Shown in pieces: positions 49,761 to 58,360 of a stretch of 64,000 bases of DNA. A program made the position numbers and the translations under genes. Origin of the DNA: a virus; the IMG/VR virus record IMGVR_UViG_3300030107_004732, positions 21,246-85,245 of that record; one strand, written 5' to 3'. The first letter of the stretch is position 1; each line of letters opens with the position of its first letter. The notes under the pieces were generated by a model. It was not told the origin of the DNA. It ran no database searches and worked only from the letters and a program-made list of their open reading frames with translations.

Positions 49761-52034
49761 TTATTTCCTCTTTTGCAAATCAATTATTCTTTGATTGACA
49801 TCTTCGTAAGCTTTTGTATTAGTTGTTTCATTTTTTTCACGCATTGTTTTTTGATGTGCTTTAGACTCAAGCTCTTCTTTATAGATGCCAGATTTAGTAG
49901 CTTCTTTTTGCTTGTTGATTTCAACATCTGCTTGCATGACTTTATTTTTAATATTAGATTGTATAATTTGTCTTTCAAGTGTTTCATTAGTGCCTTTCTC
50001 TTTTTTGAGTTGCTCTTCTAATCCAGAAATTTGAGATTGTAATTGAGCATATAATGATTTTCTTTTTACTACAGATTCTTTATTTCTTATATCAGTTTCT
50101 GCAAGAACAGCAATATCATCAACTACTCCTAATCTCATTAATTCTTTTAATTCAGATAAATAAGCCCATCTATTTACAGGCAATGTAGAACCAGCAATTA
50201 CTTTTACATCAAATTTAGATGATGCATAATCTCTCCATTTACCAATAGCTTGACCTAAATCATTATATAATGGAACATTAATTTCAACTACTTTTTCTTC
50301 GTCAATAGCTTGAGGTTGAACAATTCTAAAGACTTTATGTGCTGTATATATAGCCTGTGAATATTCTTTAATAACATTACCTAATTGTTTTAATGCAGGT
50401 TCAATAGCATGCTTTAGCCAATATTTAATTCTTCTTGTTCCATATTCGTCCATAGCGAGCATACCTTTATAAGGCATCTCTGCAGTTGCGGAAGTATCAC
50501 CTTGCATTGCAGAATATATACCAGCCAAATATTCCATATCCTGTTTTCCAGTTTGAGTTAAACTAAAAAATGCATTATTTAACTGAAATGGCATAACAGG
50601 TGTTGGCGGCTCATATCCTTGCCTTTTAGGTAATAAAGCCCCAGGCGCGCTAGAATACTTTTCCCAATAATCAGTATCAACACTACCTTCTTCATATATC
50701 CATCTCAAACTACTTCCAAGAGATGCATTATGTATCATCAATTGATGCGCTTTATTTAATTCTCTTTGCTTACCAATTAAAGGAGATACAGCAGACATAG
50801 GAAAAGGTGTGCCTGTCCATTTATAATGAAATGGTATAATAGGATATTCTTTTATAGGAAGATATTTAGTATATAAAGTTTTATCTCCTACAACACAACA
50901 TAATTTTATAGCGTTCTCATGAAACTTAATTTGGTCAACTAAATTTTTAGCAAACCTTTTGTTTTTCATAAGAATATTAAATTCTTTTTCAGAAACAACA
51001 TTATTATCTATTTTAGAGTTTTCTTGATGTAGTCTATTTTCAACCTCAATAGCAAAAGACTCTATTTGTTGTTGCATCATTTCTTGTTCTTTTTGTAATT
51101 CTAATTGCATTCTTTCAGGTAGCATTTTACCTTCTTGTACTGCTATTTGCATTTCTTGTTGTTTTTCCATAAATGAAACTTGCATTTCAGCTTTAAGTTT
51201 CTCAACTTGTTTAGCAGCTTCTTGTTTTATATTTTGAATCATTTCTTTATCAGGCGGTATTCTGTAGAAATAATTTATATATGGTATTTTTTCTTTTTCA
51301 TAGCATTCATAAAATTCTAGTAATTCATTTTCTTTATCAGAATAAACAGCATTATTATTATCCATATCTTTAAAGCCAAAATCTTTTTGGTCTTGGTCTT
51401 TTGATTTTTCTGAATAGTTTTCATAAGATTCTTGGTTAGATGATGCCGCTAATATCTTTCTTTTGCTATCAGGGAACAGGTTTATAAGATGACCTTTAGG
51501 AAGGATTTTGCGGATTAAAATATAAGCAGCATCTCTAAACAAAACATCTCTAGATTTATTATCTACATATACATCAAAAGGGTCAGGCTGTTGTATTACA
51601 ACTTCTCCCATACCTCTATCAGCATCAGGGTCAACAGTAACTAAAAGATAGCCCATTGACTTTGTGACACTATCATTAATAGCATTAGAAAGTAATGTTT
51701 CTCCATTTGAGTTGTCCCATATATAATCAGATATATCTGAAAAAACAGAAGCAACATCAGAATCATCACCTGTAACACCAATTGCTTGCCACCTAGGGTT
51801 ATTTGCTGTTGCATAAAAATTAAGCATTTCAACTACAGGAGTTATTCTATTTATTGTAAAAGTAGGCATCCCTTGCTCTTCTAAATCTACTTTTTCTTTT
51901 GCAGATATTTGATTATCATTTGCAAAGTCAAATCCTTTTTGGTTTATATATTCCCATTGGATTCTATTTTCAGTTTTAGAATATTCGTATATTCTATGAA
52001 CTCTTTCTGCGTTTTTATCTTTTCTTTTAGCCAT
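49761..52034 (-). CDS. Portal protein (P22-like)
   Basis: 757 aa, dodecameric DNA channel. N-terminal ENRIQWEYINQKGFDFAND..., PTFTINRITPVVEMLNFYA, then ADRGMGEVVIQQPDPFDVYVD, and the conserved MEYLAGIYSAMQGDTSATAEMPYKGMLAMDEYGTRRIKYWLKH region (about 510-555) match P22-type portals. A long Gln/Glu-rich coiled coil lies near 270-340, another at the C-terminus (650-757) as in P22 barrel extensions. TAATG overlap with a 47-aa membrane protein gene. Confidence 0.9.
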   Translation of the reverse strand: MAKRKDKNAERVHRIYEYSKTENRIQWEYINQKGFDFANDNQISAKEKVDLEEQGMPTFTINRITPVVEMLNFYATANNPRWQAIGVTGDDSDVASVFSDISDYIWDNSNGETLLSNAINDSVTKSMGYLLVTVDPDADRGMGEVVIQQPDPFDVYVDNKSRDVLFRDAAYILIRKILPKGHLINLFPDSKRKILAASSNQESYENYSEKSKDQDQKDFGFKDMDNNNAVYSDKENELLEFYECYEKEKIPYINYFYRIPPDKEMIQNIKQEAAKQVEKLKAEMQVSFMEKQQEMQIAVQEGKMLPERMQLELQKEQEMMQQQIESFAIEVENRLHQENSKIDNNVVSEKEFNILMKNKRFAKNLVDQIKFHENAIKLCCVVGDKTLYTKYLPIKEYPIIPFHYKWTGTPFPMSAVSPLIGKQRELNKAHQLMIHNASLGSSLRWIYEEGSVDTDYWEKYSSAPGALLPKRQGYEPPTPVMPFQLNNAFFSLTQTGKQDMEYLAGIYSAMQGDTSATAEMPYKGMLAMDEYGTRRIKYWLKHAIEPALKQLGNVIKEYSQAIYTAHKVFRIVQPQAIDEEKVVEINVPLYNDLGQAIGKWRDYASSKFDVKVIAGSTLPVNRWAYLSELKELMRLGVVDDIAVLAETDIRNKESVVKRKSLYAQLQSQISGLEEQLKKEKGTNETLERQIIQSNIKNKVMQADVEINKQKEATKSGIYKEELESKAHQKTMREKNETTNTKAYEDVNQRIIDLQKRK

Positions 52035-52177
52035 TATAACCTCTCCAGTAATTTTTTGCCAACTAAAACTAATATTATTATAAATGCAACAGTCAATACA
52101 TCAAATGCATGACTACCACTATCACTTTCAATAGAGCCGATTGGAGTTTCTATTACAACTCTCTTAGTGCTATTCAT
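52034..52177 (-). CDS. Small single-pass membrane protein before portal
   Basis: 47 aa, MNSTKRVVIETPIGSIESDSG..., then one hydrophobic helix (VLTVAFIIILVLVGKKLL). It overlaps the upstream stop by 8 bp and the portal start by one base. Likely holin, spanin-like or assembly-site anchor; too short to decide. Confidence 0.6.
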   Translation of the reverse strand: MNSTKRVVIETPIGSIESDSGSHAFDVLTVAFIIILVLVGKKLLERL

Positions 52178-52478
52178 CACTCATTCCACCCTGCTCCATA
52201 ATTCTTAAAAATTTATCTTTTAAACCATTGCCACTTAATCTTGCTATGATTTCTACTTGAGCCTTAAAAATTCCATTTAATTTTTTTTGCTCCATTTGTA
52301 CTAATTTTTGTTGGTCTATTAATTTTATAATAATACCTTCTAATCTTTTAAAGTCTTGGTCCAACTCATTCATTAATGTACTTTGTATGAACCTGTTTTG
52401 TTTCCAAATAAAAAAACCAAATGCCATTGCAACTGCAACTGGTATACCAAATTGTTCCAATATTTGTAAAATATCCAT
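52170..52478 (-). CDS. Membrane protein with coiled coil, holin- or Rz-like
   Basis: 102 aa. One transmembrane segment at 13-26 (PVAVAMAFGFFIWK), then a long helix (FKRLEGIIIKLIDQQKLVQMEQKKLNGIFK). This layout resembles BhlA-type holins and i-spanin-like proteins. Sits between terL and portal with a second membrane gene, so a packaging-associated membrane role is also possible. Confidence 0.6.
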   Translation of the reverse strand: MDILQILEQFGIPVAVAMAFGFFIWKQNRFIQSTLMNELDQDFKRLEGIIIKLIDQQKLVQMEQKKLNGIFKAQVEIIARLSGNGLKDKFLRIMEQGGMSDE

Positions 52479-52502
52479 ATCATAAGATAAGAAATAAATA
52501 TA

Positions 52503-54059
52503 CTAAGCTACAACCCATGATTTTGCAACAGGTCTTTTCTTGTAAAAACTACGTTTACCTTTACCTTCATGAATACCTACAGGTGGATTAGCATATTTAC
52601 AAGCATATGCAAGTGCATCTATAGTATCATCGTGAGCCATTCTTGGACCAAAAGTTATAATTTCATGTTCTAAATCATATTGCTCTTTCTTTAAATGTAT
52701 CTGCCCAATCGCAAATCTTTGAGCAAGTATTTCTTGTATTCTATCTCTTTTAGACATCCTTGTACCAGGTTTTTCTTCTTTAAATCTTACAGTAAAGTCG
52801 TTTCTTCTTCTTGTTTCAGCTCTTAAGGCCTGAAATACAGGTTTACTCATTGTAGTATCTTCTACAACATACAAACTTGGGTGAAATATTTTAGATATAT
52901 CAAACATATAATCTACTATACCCTTTTTATCTTCACCTGGAATACCTAATACTGGTATACCTCTTTTTCTAATATAATCTAATATATAAATATTATTGTC
53001 AGGGTCAACTGCAACAGTTAATATTACACTATAGTCAGCATCTCTTCTTTGACTATCTGTTGCTGGGTCAACTCCAGAAAATATATTTACAGGTTTTAAT
53101 TCTCCATCTATCTTCACAAAAGATATATCTTGTTCTTCATCATGAACAAATTGTCCGTCCCAATATTTAATATGGTTTCTTGTAAAGATAGAGTCATCTT
53201 CACTTTGAACTTCCATCATGTACTCTTGATAGAATTTGTATGGCTGTCCAGAATCAGCGTAAAACTTTTTCTTTCTATCCATTTCTTTTTTGCCGAACCA
53301 GCTATCCCATAGCATAGTCCCATCATCTGCTATCGCTTTCTTAAGAACAACATCCCAAGAAAACTCTTCATTGTTTTTAACAGATTTTTCATAGCTAACA
53401 ATAAGATTATTAATAAAAGAATCAAAATGCACAGGAGTGCCATTAATCCGTAACCTACCAGTATGAGGCTCAAGAGCAGGGAATACCACAGCAGTAATAA
53501 GGTTGGAGTTTTTTGCTCTAGCTTCAGGAGTGATAGTGTTATTTTCGTCTTCAAAATCATCGAGAATAACGAGGTCATATCTTTTATGTAGTTTCGCGCC
53601 TCCTCGTATACCTGAGATATTCGATTTAGAAATAAGTTTACAACCGTTTGTAGTCTCAATGTCTGTCTCCGTCCATTTAGTTCCTTTTAGTCTACCAAAA
53701 TAATACTGAATCCTTTCATTAAATTCCAAATGATATTTAATATAATCCATATTACCTGTGGCCAACTTTGCTGTTGCAGAAACCCAGCCATAAAATAATG
53801 GTTCTTTTGTAAAACAAAATTGATGTAATATGTCACATTTAGTAAGTACTGTTTTTCCATGACCTCTAGGCAAAATAATTGCTGTTTGTTTTTTTTCTTT
53901 ATCTCCAATCGTATCTGCTATTTCATAATGAAAAGGCGGAGTTTCACTTCTCATAAAGTCATCAGGTAAAAATAATTTACCAAATGCGATTAAATCTTTA
54001 GACGCAAGTAATAATGCTTCTTCAGCTTTACTAACATTTTGAGTATTAATATTAGCCAT
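52503..54059 (-). CDS. terL: Terminase large subunit, module B
   Basis: 518 aa, complete. Walker A PRGHGKT (64-70), Walker B YDLVILDDFEDE (near 163-172), coupling motif INGTPVH, nuclease residues in SGVDPATDSQRRDADYS and FGPRMAHDDTIDALAYA. Overlaps terS by 8 bp. Same arrangement and motifs as the partial module A gene at 1-1455, but with no lysin gene between terS and terL. Confidence 0.96.
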   Translation of the reverse strand: MANINTQNVSKAEEALLLASKDLIAFGKLFLPDDFMRSETPPFHYEIADTIGDKEKKQTAIILPRGHGKTVLTKCDILHQFCFTKEPLFYGWVSATAKLATGNMDYIKYHLEFNERIQYYFGRLKGTKWTETDIETTNGCKLISKSNISGIRGGAKLHKRYDLVILDDFEDENNTITPEARAKNSNLITAVVFPALEPHTGRLRINGTPVHFDSFINNLIVSYEKSVKNNEEFSWDVVLKKAIADDGTMLWDSWFGKKEMDRKKKFYADSGQPYKFYQEYMMEVQSEDDSIFTRNHIKYWDGQFVHDEEQDISFVKIDGELKPVNIFSGVDPATDSQRRDADYSVILTVAVDPDNNIYILDYIRKRGIPVLGIPGEDKKGIVDYMFDISKIFHPSLYVVEDTTMSKPVFQALRAETRRRNDFTVRFKEEKPGTRMSKRDRIQEILAQRFAIGQIHLKKEQYDLEHEIITFGPRMAHDDTIDALAYACKYANPPVGIHEGKGKRSFYKKRPVAKSWVVA

Positions 54060-54774
54060 TTAGTTTTTTAGGCCTTTCGGCAACATCAATCATTTTATCA
54101 TCAAATCCTTGAAATTGCACACCTGTTATTTGTTGTACTTTAGCTGTATTCTTATCTTCTAAGTCCATTATATCAGATAGTTTAAATAATGCTTTTAATC
54201 TTGTTTCGTCCTTTTCAGATGATTGAGCTATATTATTTATATTTTCTAACACTGTTGTTTCATTAATACCAAGTTCTTCTAATACTGGTTTTAATTCTTC
54301 TTTCATAGCTGTTTTTACCCTTTCAGTTTTAATTAAATTAACTGCTTTCATTCGAGCATATTGTTTATTATTAGTAGGGAATGCTTTTACATAAGCATCT
54401 TGAGGCTGAATACCAGCAGCAACATATTGAACAAACAATTCTTCATTAGCAGTTAGTTCTCTTCTAGACGCTACTATTTCTTCAGGCGTTTTATTACCTC
54501 CAAAAGAATATATATTAGCTCTTCTGTCGGCATCCATTATAGTTTTTTTATTGATTATAAAGGTACCAGTACAAGTACCTAGGTAAGTTACTTCTTTATT
54601 TTTTTGAAGCATTGAACCTTTACGAATAACTTGAATAACACATTCATCATCCGTTAATACCCAATCTCCAATAGTCCCATTACGCCAGTTTTTTACTATA
54701 GTAATATTACCTGGAACTTCGTCCACACTATCATATACAGTATGTAAAACTCTATTTACTTTATAACTTCTCAA
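54052..54774 (-). CDS. terS: Terminase small subunit, module B
   Basis: 240 aa. Starts at TTG (54774), overlapping the TGA of the preceding gene, with AGGTGA upstream; the first residues (MRSYKVNRVLHTVYD) align with module A, MRVYKVNRIEHTVFD, supporting this start. Same organisation: N-terminal beta domain, HTH-like AYVKAFPTN region (about 125-155), helical ENINNIAQSSEKDETRLKALFKLSDIMDL. Recognises the packaging site. Confidence 0.88.
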   Translation of the reverse strand: MRSYKVNRVLHTVYDSVDEVPGNITIVKNWRNGTIGDWVLTDDECVIQVIRKGSMLQKNKEVTYLGTCTGTFIINKKTIMDADRRANIYSFGGNKTPEEIVASRRELTANEELFVQYVAAGIQPQDAYVKAFPTNNKQYARMKAVNLIKTERVKTAMKEELKPVLEELGINETTVLENINNIAQSSEKDETRLKALFKLSDIMDLEDKNTAKVQQITGVQFQGFDDKMIDVAERPKKLNG

Positions 54775-54986
54775 GATTCACCTATAACTAAAGTATCATC
54801 TAATAATGACAAATCATCATCTGAATAATAATCTAATATATATACGTACTCACCTTCAAAATGTCTGTAGTTAAACTCATTTTCAACCTTTTCTTCAATA
54901 TATTCAATTTCTTCAGTCTCTTCATTAAAAGCTACTTCTAATGTGTATATTGTTAAGTCTTTATTGGATTTATTCTTTTTTGGCAT
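54771..54986 (-). CDS. Small acidic protein before terS, module B
   Basis: 71 aa from ATG 54986 (MPKKNKSNKDLTIYTLEVA...); an ATG at 54992 is an alternative. Basic start, strands DLTIYTLEVAFNEE, strongly acidic rest (YYSDDDLSLLDD). Positional and compositional counterpart of the gene at 3566-3742. No clear binding site, as in module A, which suggests a near-leaderless message in both. Confidence 0.65.
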   Translation of the reverse strand: MPKKNKSNKDLTIYTLEVAFNEETEEIEYIEEKVENEFNYRHFEGEYVYILDYYSDDDLSLLDDTLVIGES

Positions 54987-55010
54987 GCACATAATATAAT
55001 ATAGTGTGAG

Positions 55011-55028
55011 CCAAATTTCCAAATTTGG
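55011..55028. promoter_or_regulatory. Palindromic operator-like site in the module B divergent region
   Basis: CCAAATTTCCAAATTTGG is a perfect inverted repeat and also two tandem CCAAATTT units. Its ATTTCCAAATTT core recurs at 3857-3868 in module A. It lies 25 bp upstream of the leftward start codon at 54986, where a repressor could cover the promoter. Confidence 0.5.
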
Positions 55029-55235
55029 TGAACACAATTAAGTATTTGACGCAAAAAGCCCCTGGGAAAGTTGATTAAAGTTTAAATTTCGTTTAAAGCC
55101 AGTTCTCTTTTTATTACTAGGTTTCAATAAAGTAAGCTTAATTAGTCTATTGGAGACACTCTCAATCTCATCTTACCTTTATCCATCTAATATTAAGTTT
55201 GGTCCATACTCTAACTTATATTAAACTAATTTTCG

Positions 55236-55286
55236 GAAGTTATCGGTGAAAATCCTTTCTTCTATATGAAGTGGCAAACCGACTTC
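55236..55286 (+). ncRNA. Stem-closed RNA-like element
   Basis: GAAGT (55236-55240) and CGGT (55244-55247) pair with ACCG (55278-55281) and ACTTC (55282-55286), leaving a TAT bulge; CTTC-TATAT-GAAG forms inside. Candidate leader structure in the long control region. Confidence 0.4.
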
Positions 55287-55474
55287 TGACCCTCTACTTG
55301 CGTGCAAAGCCTTCAAGGGTGATAATTTAAAAAAATTACTTCCTAATAGGTGTATAAGTTACTGTAGCTTAATTCTTAAAGTCAACTAATTTAGTTAAAA
55401 ATGATTTGAAAAAAGGGAAGGTTTCAAAAATTGTAGGATTTTAGTGGAGACCCATATTTAAGCGAGTAGCCTGC

Positions 55475-55516
55475 CCCATTTCACTTTTTATATATGGAAA
55501 ATGGGTTATTTTTCAT
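55475..55516 (+). promoter_or_regulatory. Alternative hairpins (possible attenuator or riboswitch platform)
   Basis: CCCATTT (55475-55481) can pair with AAATGGG (55499-55505), or ATGGAAAAT (55494-55502) can pair with ATTTTTCAT (55508-55516); the two share bases and cannot form together. The second is followed by T-rich sequence. The first early gene starts 35 bases downstream. Confidence 0.4.
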
Positions 55517-55550
55517 TTTAATCAAAAACAAAAACGAAAGGACTAATACA

Positions 55551-55910
55551 ATGAAACAGTATTATTCAACAGCAAAAGCAAAAGCCATCATCTTTACAGA
55601 TGATACAGGCAATGAAAAAACATTTTATCAGCTTACCAACGACACATCTTTACCTGTCAATTTCCTTGGTGAGCAAACCGAAACATTATCTCACAATGTC
55701 TTTGGTATCAAAGCTTCCAACGAGCCACAAGTCAGCATCTATCTGTCTGAAGAGCAATTCAACAAAATGCAAAACAAAACTTATCATTGCATTATTTCTC
55801 TTACTGAATCAGGTGCTCCTCAAATTACTCAAGTATCTGAAAAGCAATCTGAAATACCAAAAGCATTGCTTGCTCATACTTCCTTCTACAATCCTCTTAC
55901 TATCTCATAG
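55551..55910 (+). CDS. Hypothetical protein, monocistronic
   Basis: 119 aa from ATG 55551 (MKQYYSTAKAKAIIFTDDTGN...), with AAAGGA upstream at somewhat long spacing. Beta-rich, Thr/Ser/Gln-rich, with codons that use C more often than the neighbours. It occupies the same slot as the unrelated module A gene at 3924 and is likewise followed by a terminator, so both are separately regulated, perhaps strongly expressed. Not recognised. Confidence 0.75.
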   Translation: MKQYYSTAKAKAIIFTDDTGNEKTFYQLTNDTSLPVNFLGEQTETLSHNVFGIKASNEPQVSIYLSEEQFNKMQNKTYHCIISLTESGAPQITQVSEKQSEIPKALLAHTSFYNPLTIS

Positions 55911-55926
55911 TTCCTTGCACACTTCA

Positions 55927-55969
55927 AGAGCCATTGACTCACACTCTTTGGCTCTTACCCCTTTTTTTT
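55927..55969 (+). terminator. Probable rho-independent terminator
   Basis: AGAGCCA/TGGCTCT (7-bp stem, 15-nt loop) followed after ACCCC by eight T residues, 17 bp after the stop of the 55551 gene. The short spacer before the T-run is atypical. Confidence 0.6.
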
Positions 55970-55975
55970 ATACGA

Positions 55976-56003
55976 TAGACTTCGTGTGATAAACTTGTAT
56001 TAT
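55976..56003 (+). promoter_or_regulatory. Candidate promoter of the module B early block
   Basis: TAGACT, 16 bp, TATTAT directly after the terminator and 34 bp before the ATG at 56037. Similar in -35 sequence and location to the module A early promoter (TAGACA at 4405). Confidence 0.45.
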
Positions 56004-56036
56004 AAATAAACATACCCTAAACATAAAGGAGAAACG

Positions 56037-56510
56037 ATGATATACTTAATATCAGCAACAATTATACTTTGGATTACTGTTTGTATACTTATAGGCAACA
56101 GTTTCTACCAAGATAAACAACTAGAAAAGCTAAAGCAAGACTACTTCAAACTCTTTGCTCAAACTGAACATGTCAAGTTAGCTGAACGCAACACATTTGA
56201 CTATGCGTTTGATAACATTGCTCAAGTAAGGCAACAGATAAGAGACTTAAATGTTGATGAACGACTTGGTCACTTAACTAAATCTATACTTGATGTAAAG
56301 ACAGACATGAAGATAGCATTTGAACAAGAGAATGAATACATTGAGTCAAGAATAGATGATGTAAGAAGAGAGTTTGGTGCTAAAGATGTGTTACCATTTA
56401 AAGAAATTGTAAAACCAGCACAATGCTATTTACCTGACGTCACAGATGATGAATACACTGTTAAATGGACTACAAATCAAGAACAATATAGTAATAAGGA
56501 GGACAAATAA
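56037..56510 (+). CDS. Membrane-anchored coiled-coil protein
   Basis: 157 aa. N-terminal transmembrane segment (residues 2-20, IYLISATIILWITVCILIG), then a long charged helical region (25-125) and a soluble C-terminus. AAAGGAG before the ATG. First gene of the early block; may act at the host membrane. Not recognised. Confidence 0.7.
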   Translation: MIYLISATIILWITVCILIGNSFYQDKQLEKLKQDYFKLFAQTEHVKLAERNTFDYAFDNIAQVRQQIRDLNVDERLGHLTKSILDVKTDMKIAFEQENEYIESRIDDVRREFGAKDVLPFKEIVKPAQCYLPDVTDDEYTVKWTTNQEQYSNKEDK

Positions 56511-56671
56511 TGGAGTTTATTAAACTATTCTTATCAACTATAGTAATTATTGTTCTATCATTTATATCATACAGTTCTGTTATAATAAGTGAGGTATTCT
56601 ATCATATTTATAAGTATACAATGAGATGTATCAAGTATATTATGATTAATTGTATGGAAGGAGCTGAATAA
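56510..56671 (+). CDS. Small membrane protein
   Basis: 53 aa, MEFIKLFLSTIVIIVLSFISYSSV..., one long hydrophobic segment and a Cys/Tyr-rich tail. TAATG overlap upstream with GGAGG site; the next ATG follows its stop directly. Not recognised. Confidence 0.6.
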   Translation: MEFIKLFLSTIVIIVLSFISYSSVIISEVFYHIYKYTMRCIKYIMINCMEGAE

Positions 56672-57055
56672 ATGGAATATTGTAAAAGATGTGACAGTTT
56701 CTACCAAGTAAATGATTACCACACTTGTTTTAGTGAGTATGAGAACATTAGGAGAATGAATAAGGCTTACACATTAAAACAGCAAAGTAAAGATGGTATT
56801 GCTAACTATGATATTAATGATATAGTAACTATTGATAAAGACTTATTACATCATATACTTAGAGATGAGATGATGAATAACTTGTTAACTATTCTTGGTA
56901 TCAACGACTTTAACAAATGGTATGTTGAGACAGTAGGTGGTCCAGCACCATTTATTAATGTTGGCCATAAGAAGAAAACAAGAACCAAACAAACAAGAAG
57001 GTATAAGAACCAGAAATACCATATTCTTGATGAAAAGGAAATGGAATTTAAATAA
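56672..57055 (+). CDS. Putative zinc-binding protein with basic C-terminus
   Basis: 127 aa. N-terminal Cys/His cluster (YCKRCDSFYQVNDYHTCF: C4, C7, H17, C19) forms a zinc-finger-like site; the C-terminal 35 residues are strongly basic (HKKKTRTKQTRRYKNQKY). GGAAGGAG upstream. A nucleic-acid-binding role is plausible. Confidence 0.65.
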   Translation: MEYCKRCDSFYQVNDYHTCFSEYENIRRMNKAYTLKQQSKDGIANYDINDIVTIDKDLLHHILRDEMMNNLLTILGINDFNKWYVETVGGPAPFINVGHKKKTRTKQTRRYKNQKYHILDEKEMEFK

Positions 57056-57081
57056 CCAAACAAATAACTTAGGAGACTAAC

Positions 57082-57558
57082 ATGAAATTATATAAAAAGA
57101 TAAATACTAAATACGGTGTTGTTTATAAGAAGGTAGATAAAAGCGAGAGTGAAGGCGGCGCGGATGTTGAAAGAATTACTCCTGACACTCTTTTAACTAA
57201 AGAACAACGAGAAATGGTTAAAGAGGCTATTGCAAGGCAAGATAGGCAATTAGCATCAGGTAACTTTGAGGTAATAGAAAGAGATACGATTAATGGTAAA
57301 GCATTATCTATGAGGCCTAAAAATCCTCTTGATATAACTAATTGGAATGAAGATACTATCTATCGAGACTTAAATGGTAGATATGAAAATATATTCTCAC
57401 ATATGAATAAACTATGGTGTGACGGTCATGGCTTTGAAGATTGTAGTAAATGTAGTATGTATGCGAGAATGTTAGTAGAAGTATTTGATAAGATAAATGA
57501 ATTGAGTGGCCGCGACATGTCACAAGATTTATGCTCTTATCATAAAGACGACAAATAA
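57082..57558 (+). CDS. Hypothetical protein with C-terminal cysteine cluster
   Basis: 158 aa. N-terminal beta segment, middle LLTKEQREMVKEAIARQDRQL helix, and a C-terminal half with a cysteine/histidine cluster (WCDGHGFEDCSKCSMYARML), probably metal-binding. TAGGAG upstream. Its stop precedes the structured intergenic region at 57577. Not recognised. Confidence 0.65.
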   Translation: MKLYKKINTKYGVVYKKVDKSESEGGADVERITPDTLLTKEQREMVKEAIARQDRQLASGNFEVIERDTINGKALSMRPKNPLDITNWNEDTIYRDLNGRYENIFSHMNKLWCDGHGFEDCSKCSMYARMLVEVFDKINELSGRDMSQDLCSYHKDDK

Positions 57559-57576
57559 CCAAAAATAATAAAATTA

Positions 57577-57685
57577 GGCAGAGTCCTTAAATCGCGAGAT
57601 TAAGGGAGTGTTTTGACATAGTGTGAACATAGTAATCCTCCAAAGAGTATCACACAGTCTCCTTTAGCACTTGGTTAACTCTGCC
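57577..57685 (+). ncRNA. Stem-closed RNA-like element
   Basis: GGCAGAGT/ACTCTGCC (8 bp) closes a 109-nt stretch with a CCTTAA-N9-TTAAGG hairpin (57585-57605) and an AGTGTGA/TCACACA arm. Same general plan as the module A elements: a long closing stem, two or three arms, located between early genes. Confidence 0.5.
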
Positions 57686-57692
57686 GCTTAAT

Positions 57693-57749
57693 TAGAGAGA
57701 AAGTTGTGGCTAAAACTACCATTCACTGAAAGCGTAGTCTTTCTCTCTA
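57693..57749 (+). ncRNA. Stem-closed RNA-like element
   Basis: TAGAGAGAAAG/CTTTCTCTCTA gives an 11-bp perfect closing helix with an inner ACTAC/GTAGT arm. It begins 8 bases after the previous element and ends 10 bases before the AAAGGAG site of the next gene. Confidence 0.55.
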
Positions 57750-57769
57750 CACACTAAAAGGAGAAATAA

Positions 57770-58360
57770 ATGATAACATCAATAATAATAATAATAGCTA
57801 TAGTTTTATTAACATACAAACAAAGAACTATAAATAACCAATTACATAACGAAATAACTACTAATTCTAATTGTATTGAAGAGTTAGAATCATTTACGTA
57901 TCACGATGAATCTGAAATAAAAGATTGGATAGAAGATGGAACTCGTGACATACAATATGATTTAGATAATCACTCTTCAGAAATAGAAGACCTAAGTTAT
58001 GATAAAGCTAATAATAACTATGTAGATGGAGAAATAGAAGACCTTCATAAGAAACTAACAAAAATAATAAAAGAAGAGATGGAAGAATGGAGTGTATTAT
58101 TTGATAGAGTTCGTAATATAACTGCATATCTAAGTTCTACAACATCTGATTTTCAAAAGACTCTTAATGATAGTGGTAATCCTATTGCATATGATAAAGA
58201 CAATAATGCAGAAAAGGCTGTTCGTATTCTTCAATTATGTAAAGATGCAATTAATAATAATTTCCCTGATGATGAGGTAGGTGATATATCTATTACATTT
58301 AATGGTGATGAATATTCTCTTGCAACTAATGAAATTGAAGGAGCTGAAGACAATGAATAG
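57770..58360 (+). CDS. Membrane-anchored acidic protein
   Basis: 196 aa. N-terminal hydrophobic segment (MITSIIIIIAIVLLTY), then an acidic region with helical and repeated Asp/Glu runs (EIKDWIEDGTRDIQYDLDNHSSEIEDL). Similar architecture to the 56037 gene. AAAGGAG upstream. Possibly a membrane-tethered decoy or exclusion factor; not recognised. Confidence 0.65.
   Translation: MITSIIIIIAIVLLTYKQRTINNQLHNEITTNSNCIEELESFTYHDESEIKDWIEDGTRDIQYDLDNHSSEIEDLSYDKANNNYVDGEIEDLHKKLTKIIKEEMEEWSVLFDRVRNITAYLSSTTSDFQKTLNDSGNPIAYDKDNNAEKAVRILQLCKDAINNNFPDDEVGDISITFNGDEYSLATNEIEGAEDNE

Larger units (their letters stand above)
55038..55550 (+). other. 513-bp gene-free divergent control region
   Basis: No plausible gene on either strand. 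It separates leftward late genes from rightward early genes. Contains a bulged stem GAAGT-TAT-CGGT/ACCG-ACTTC (55236-55286) with an inner CTTC/GAAG hairpin, and two mutually exclusive hairpins at 55475-55516 just before the first early gene. Promoters and operators are expected here, but none is unambiguous. Confidence 0.6.

Noticed and set aside
49542-50021. Plus-strand 159-codon open frame across the scaffold/portal boundary
   Set aside because: Phe/Leu/Cys-rich complement of coiled-coil coding sequence, no binding site, antisense to two clear late genes.
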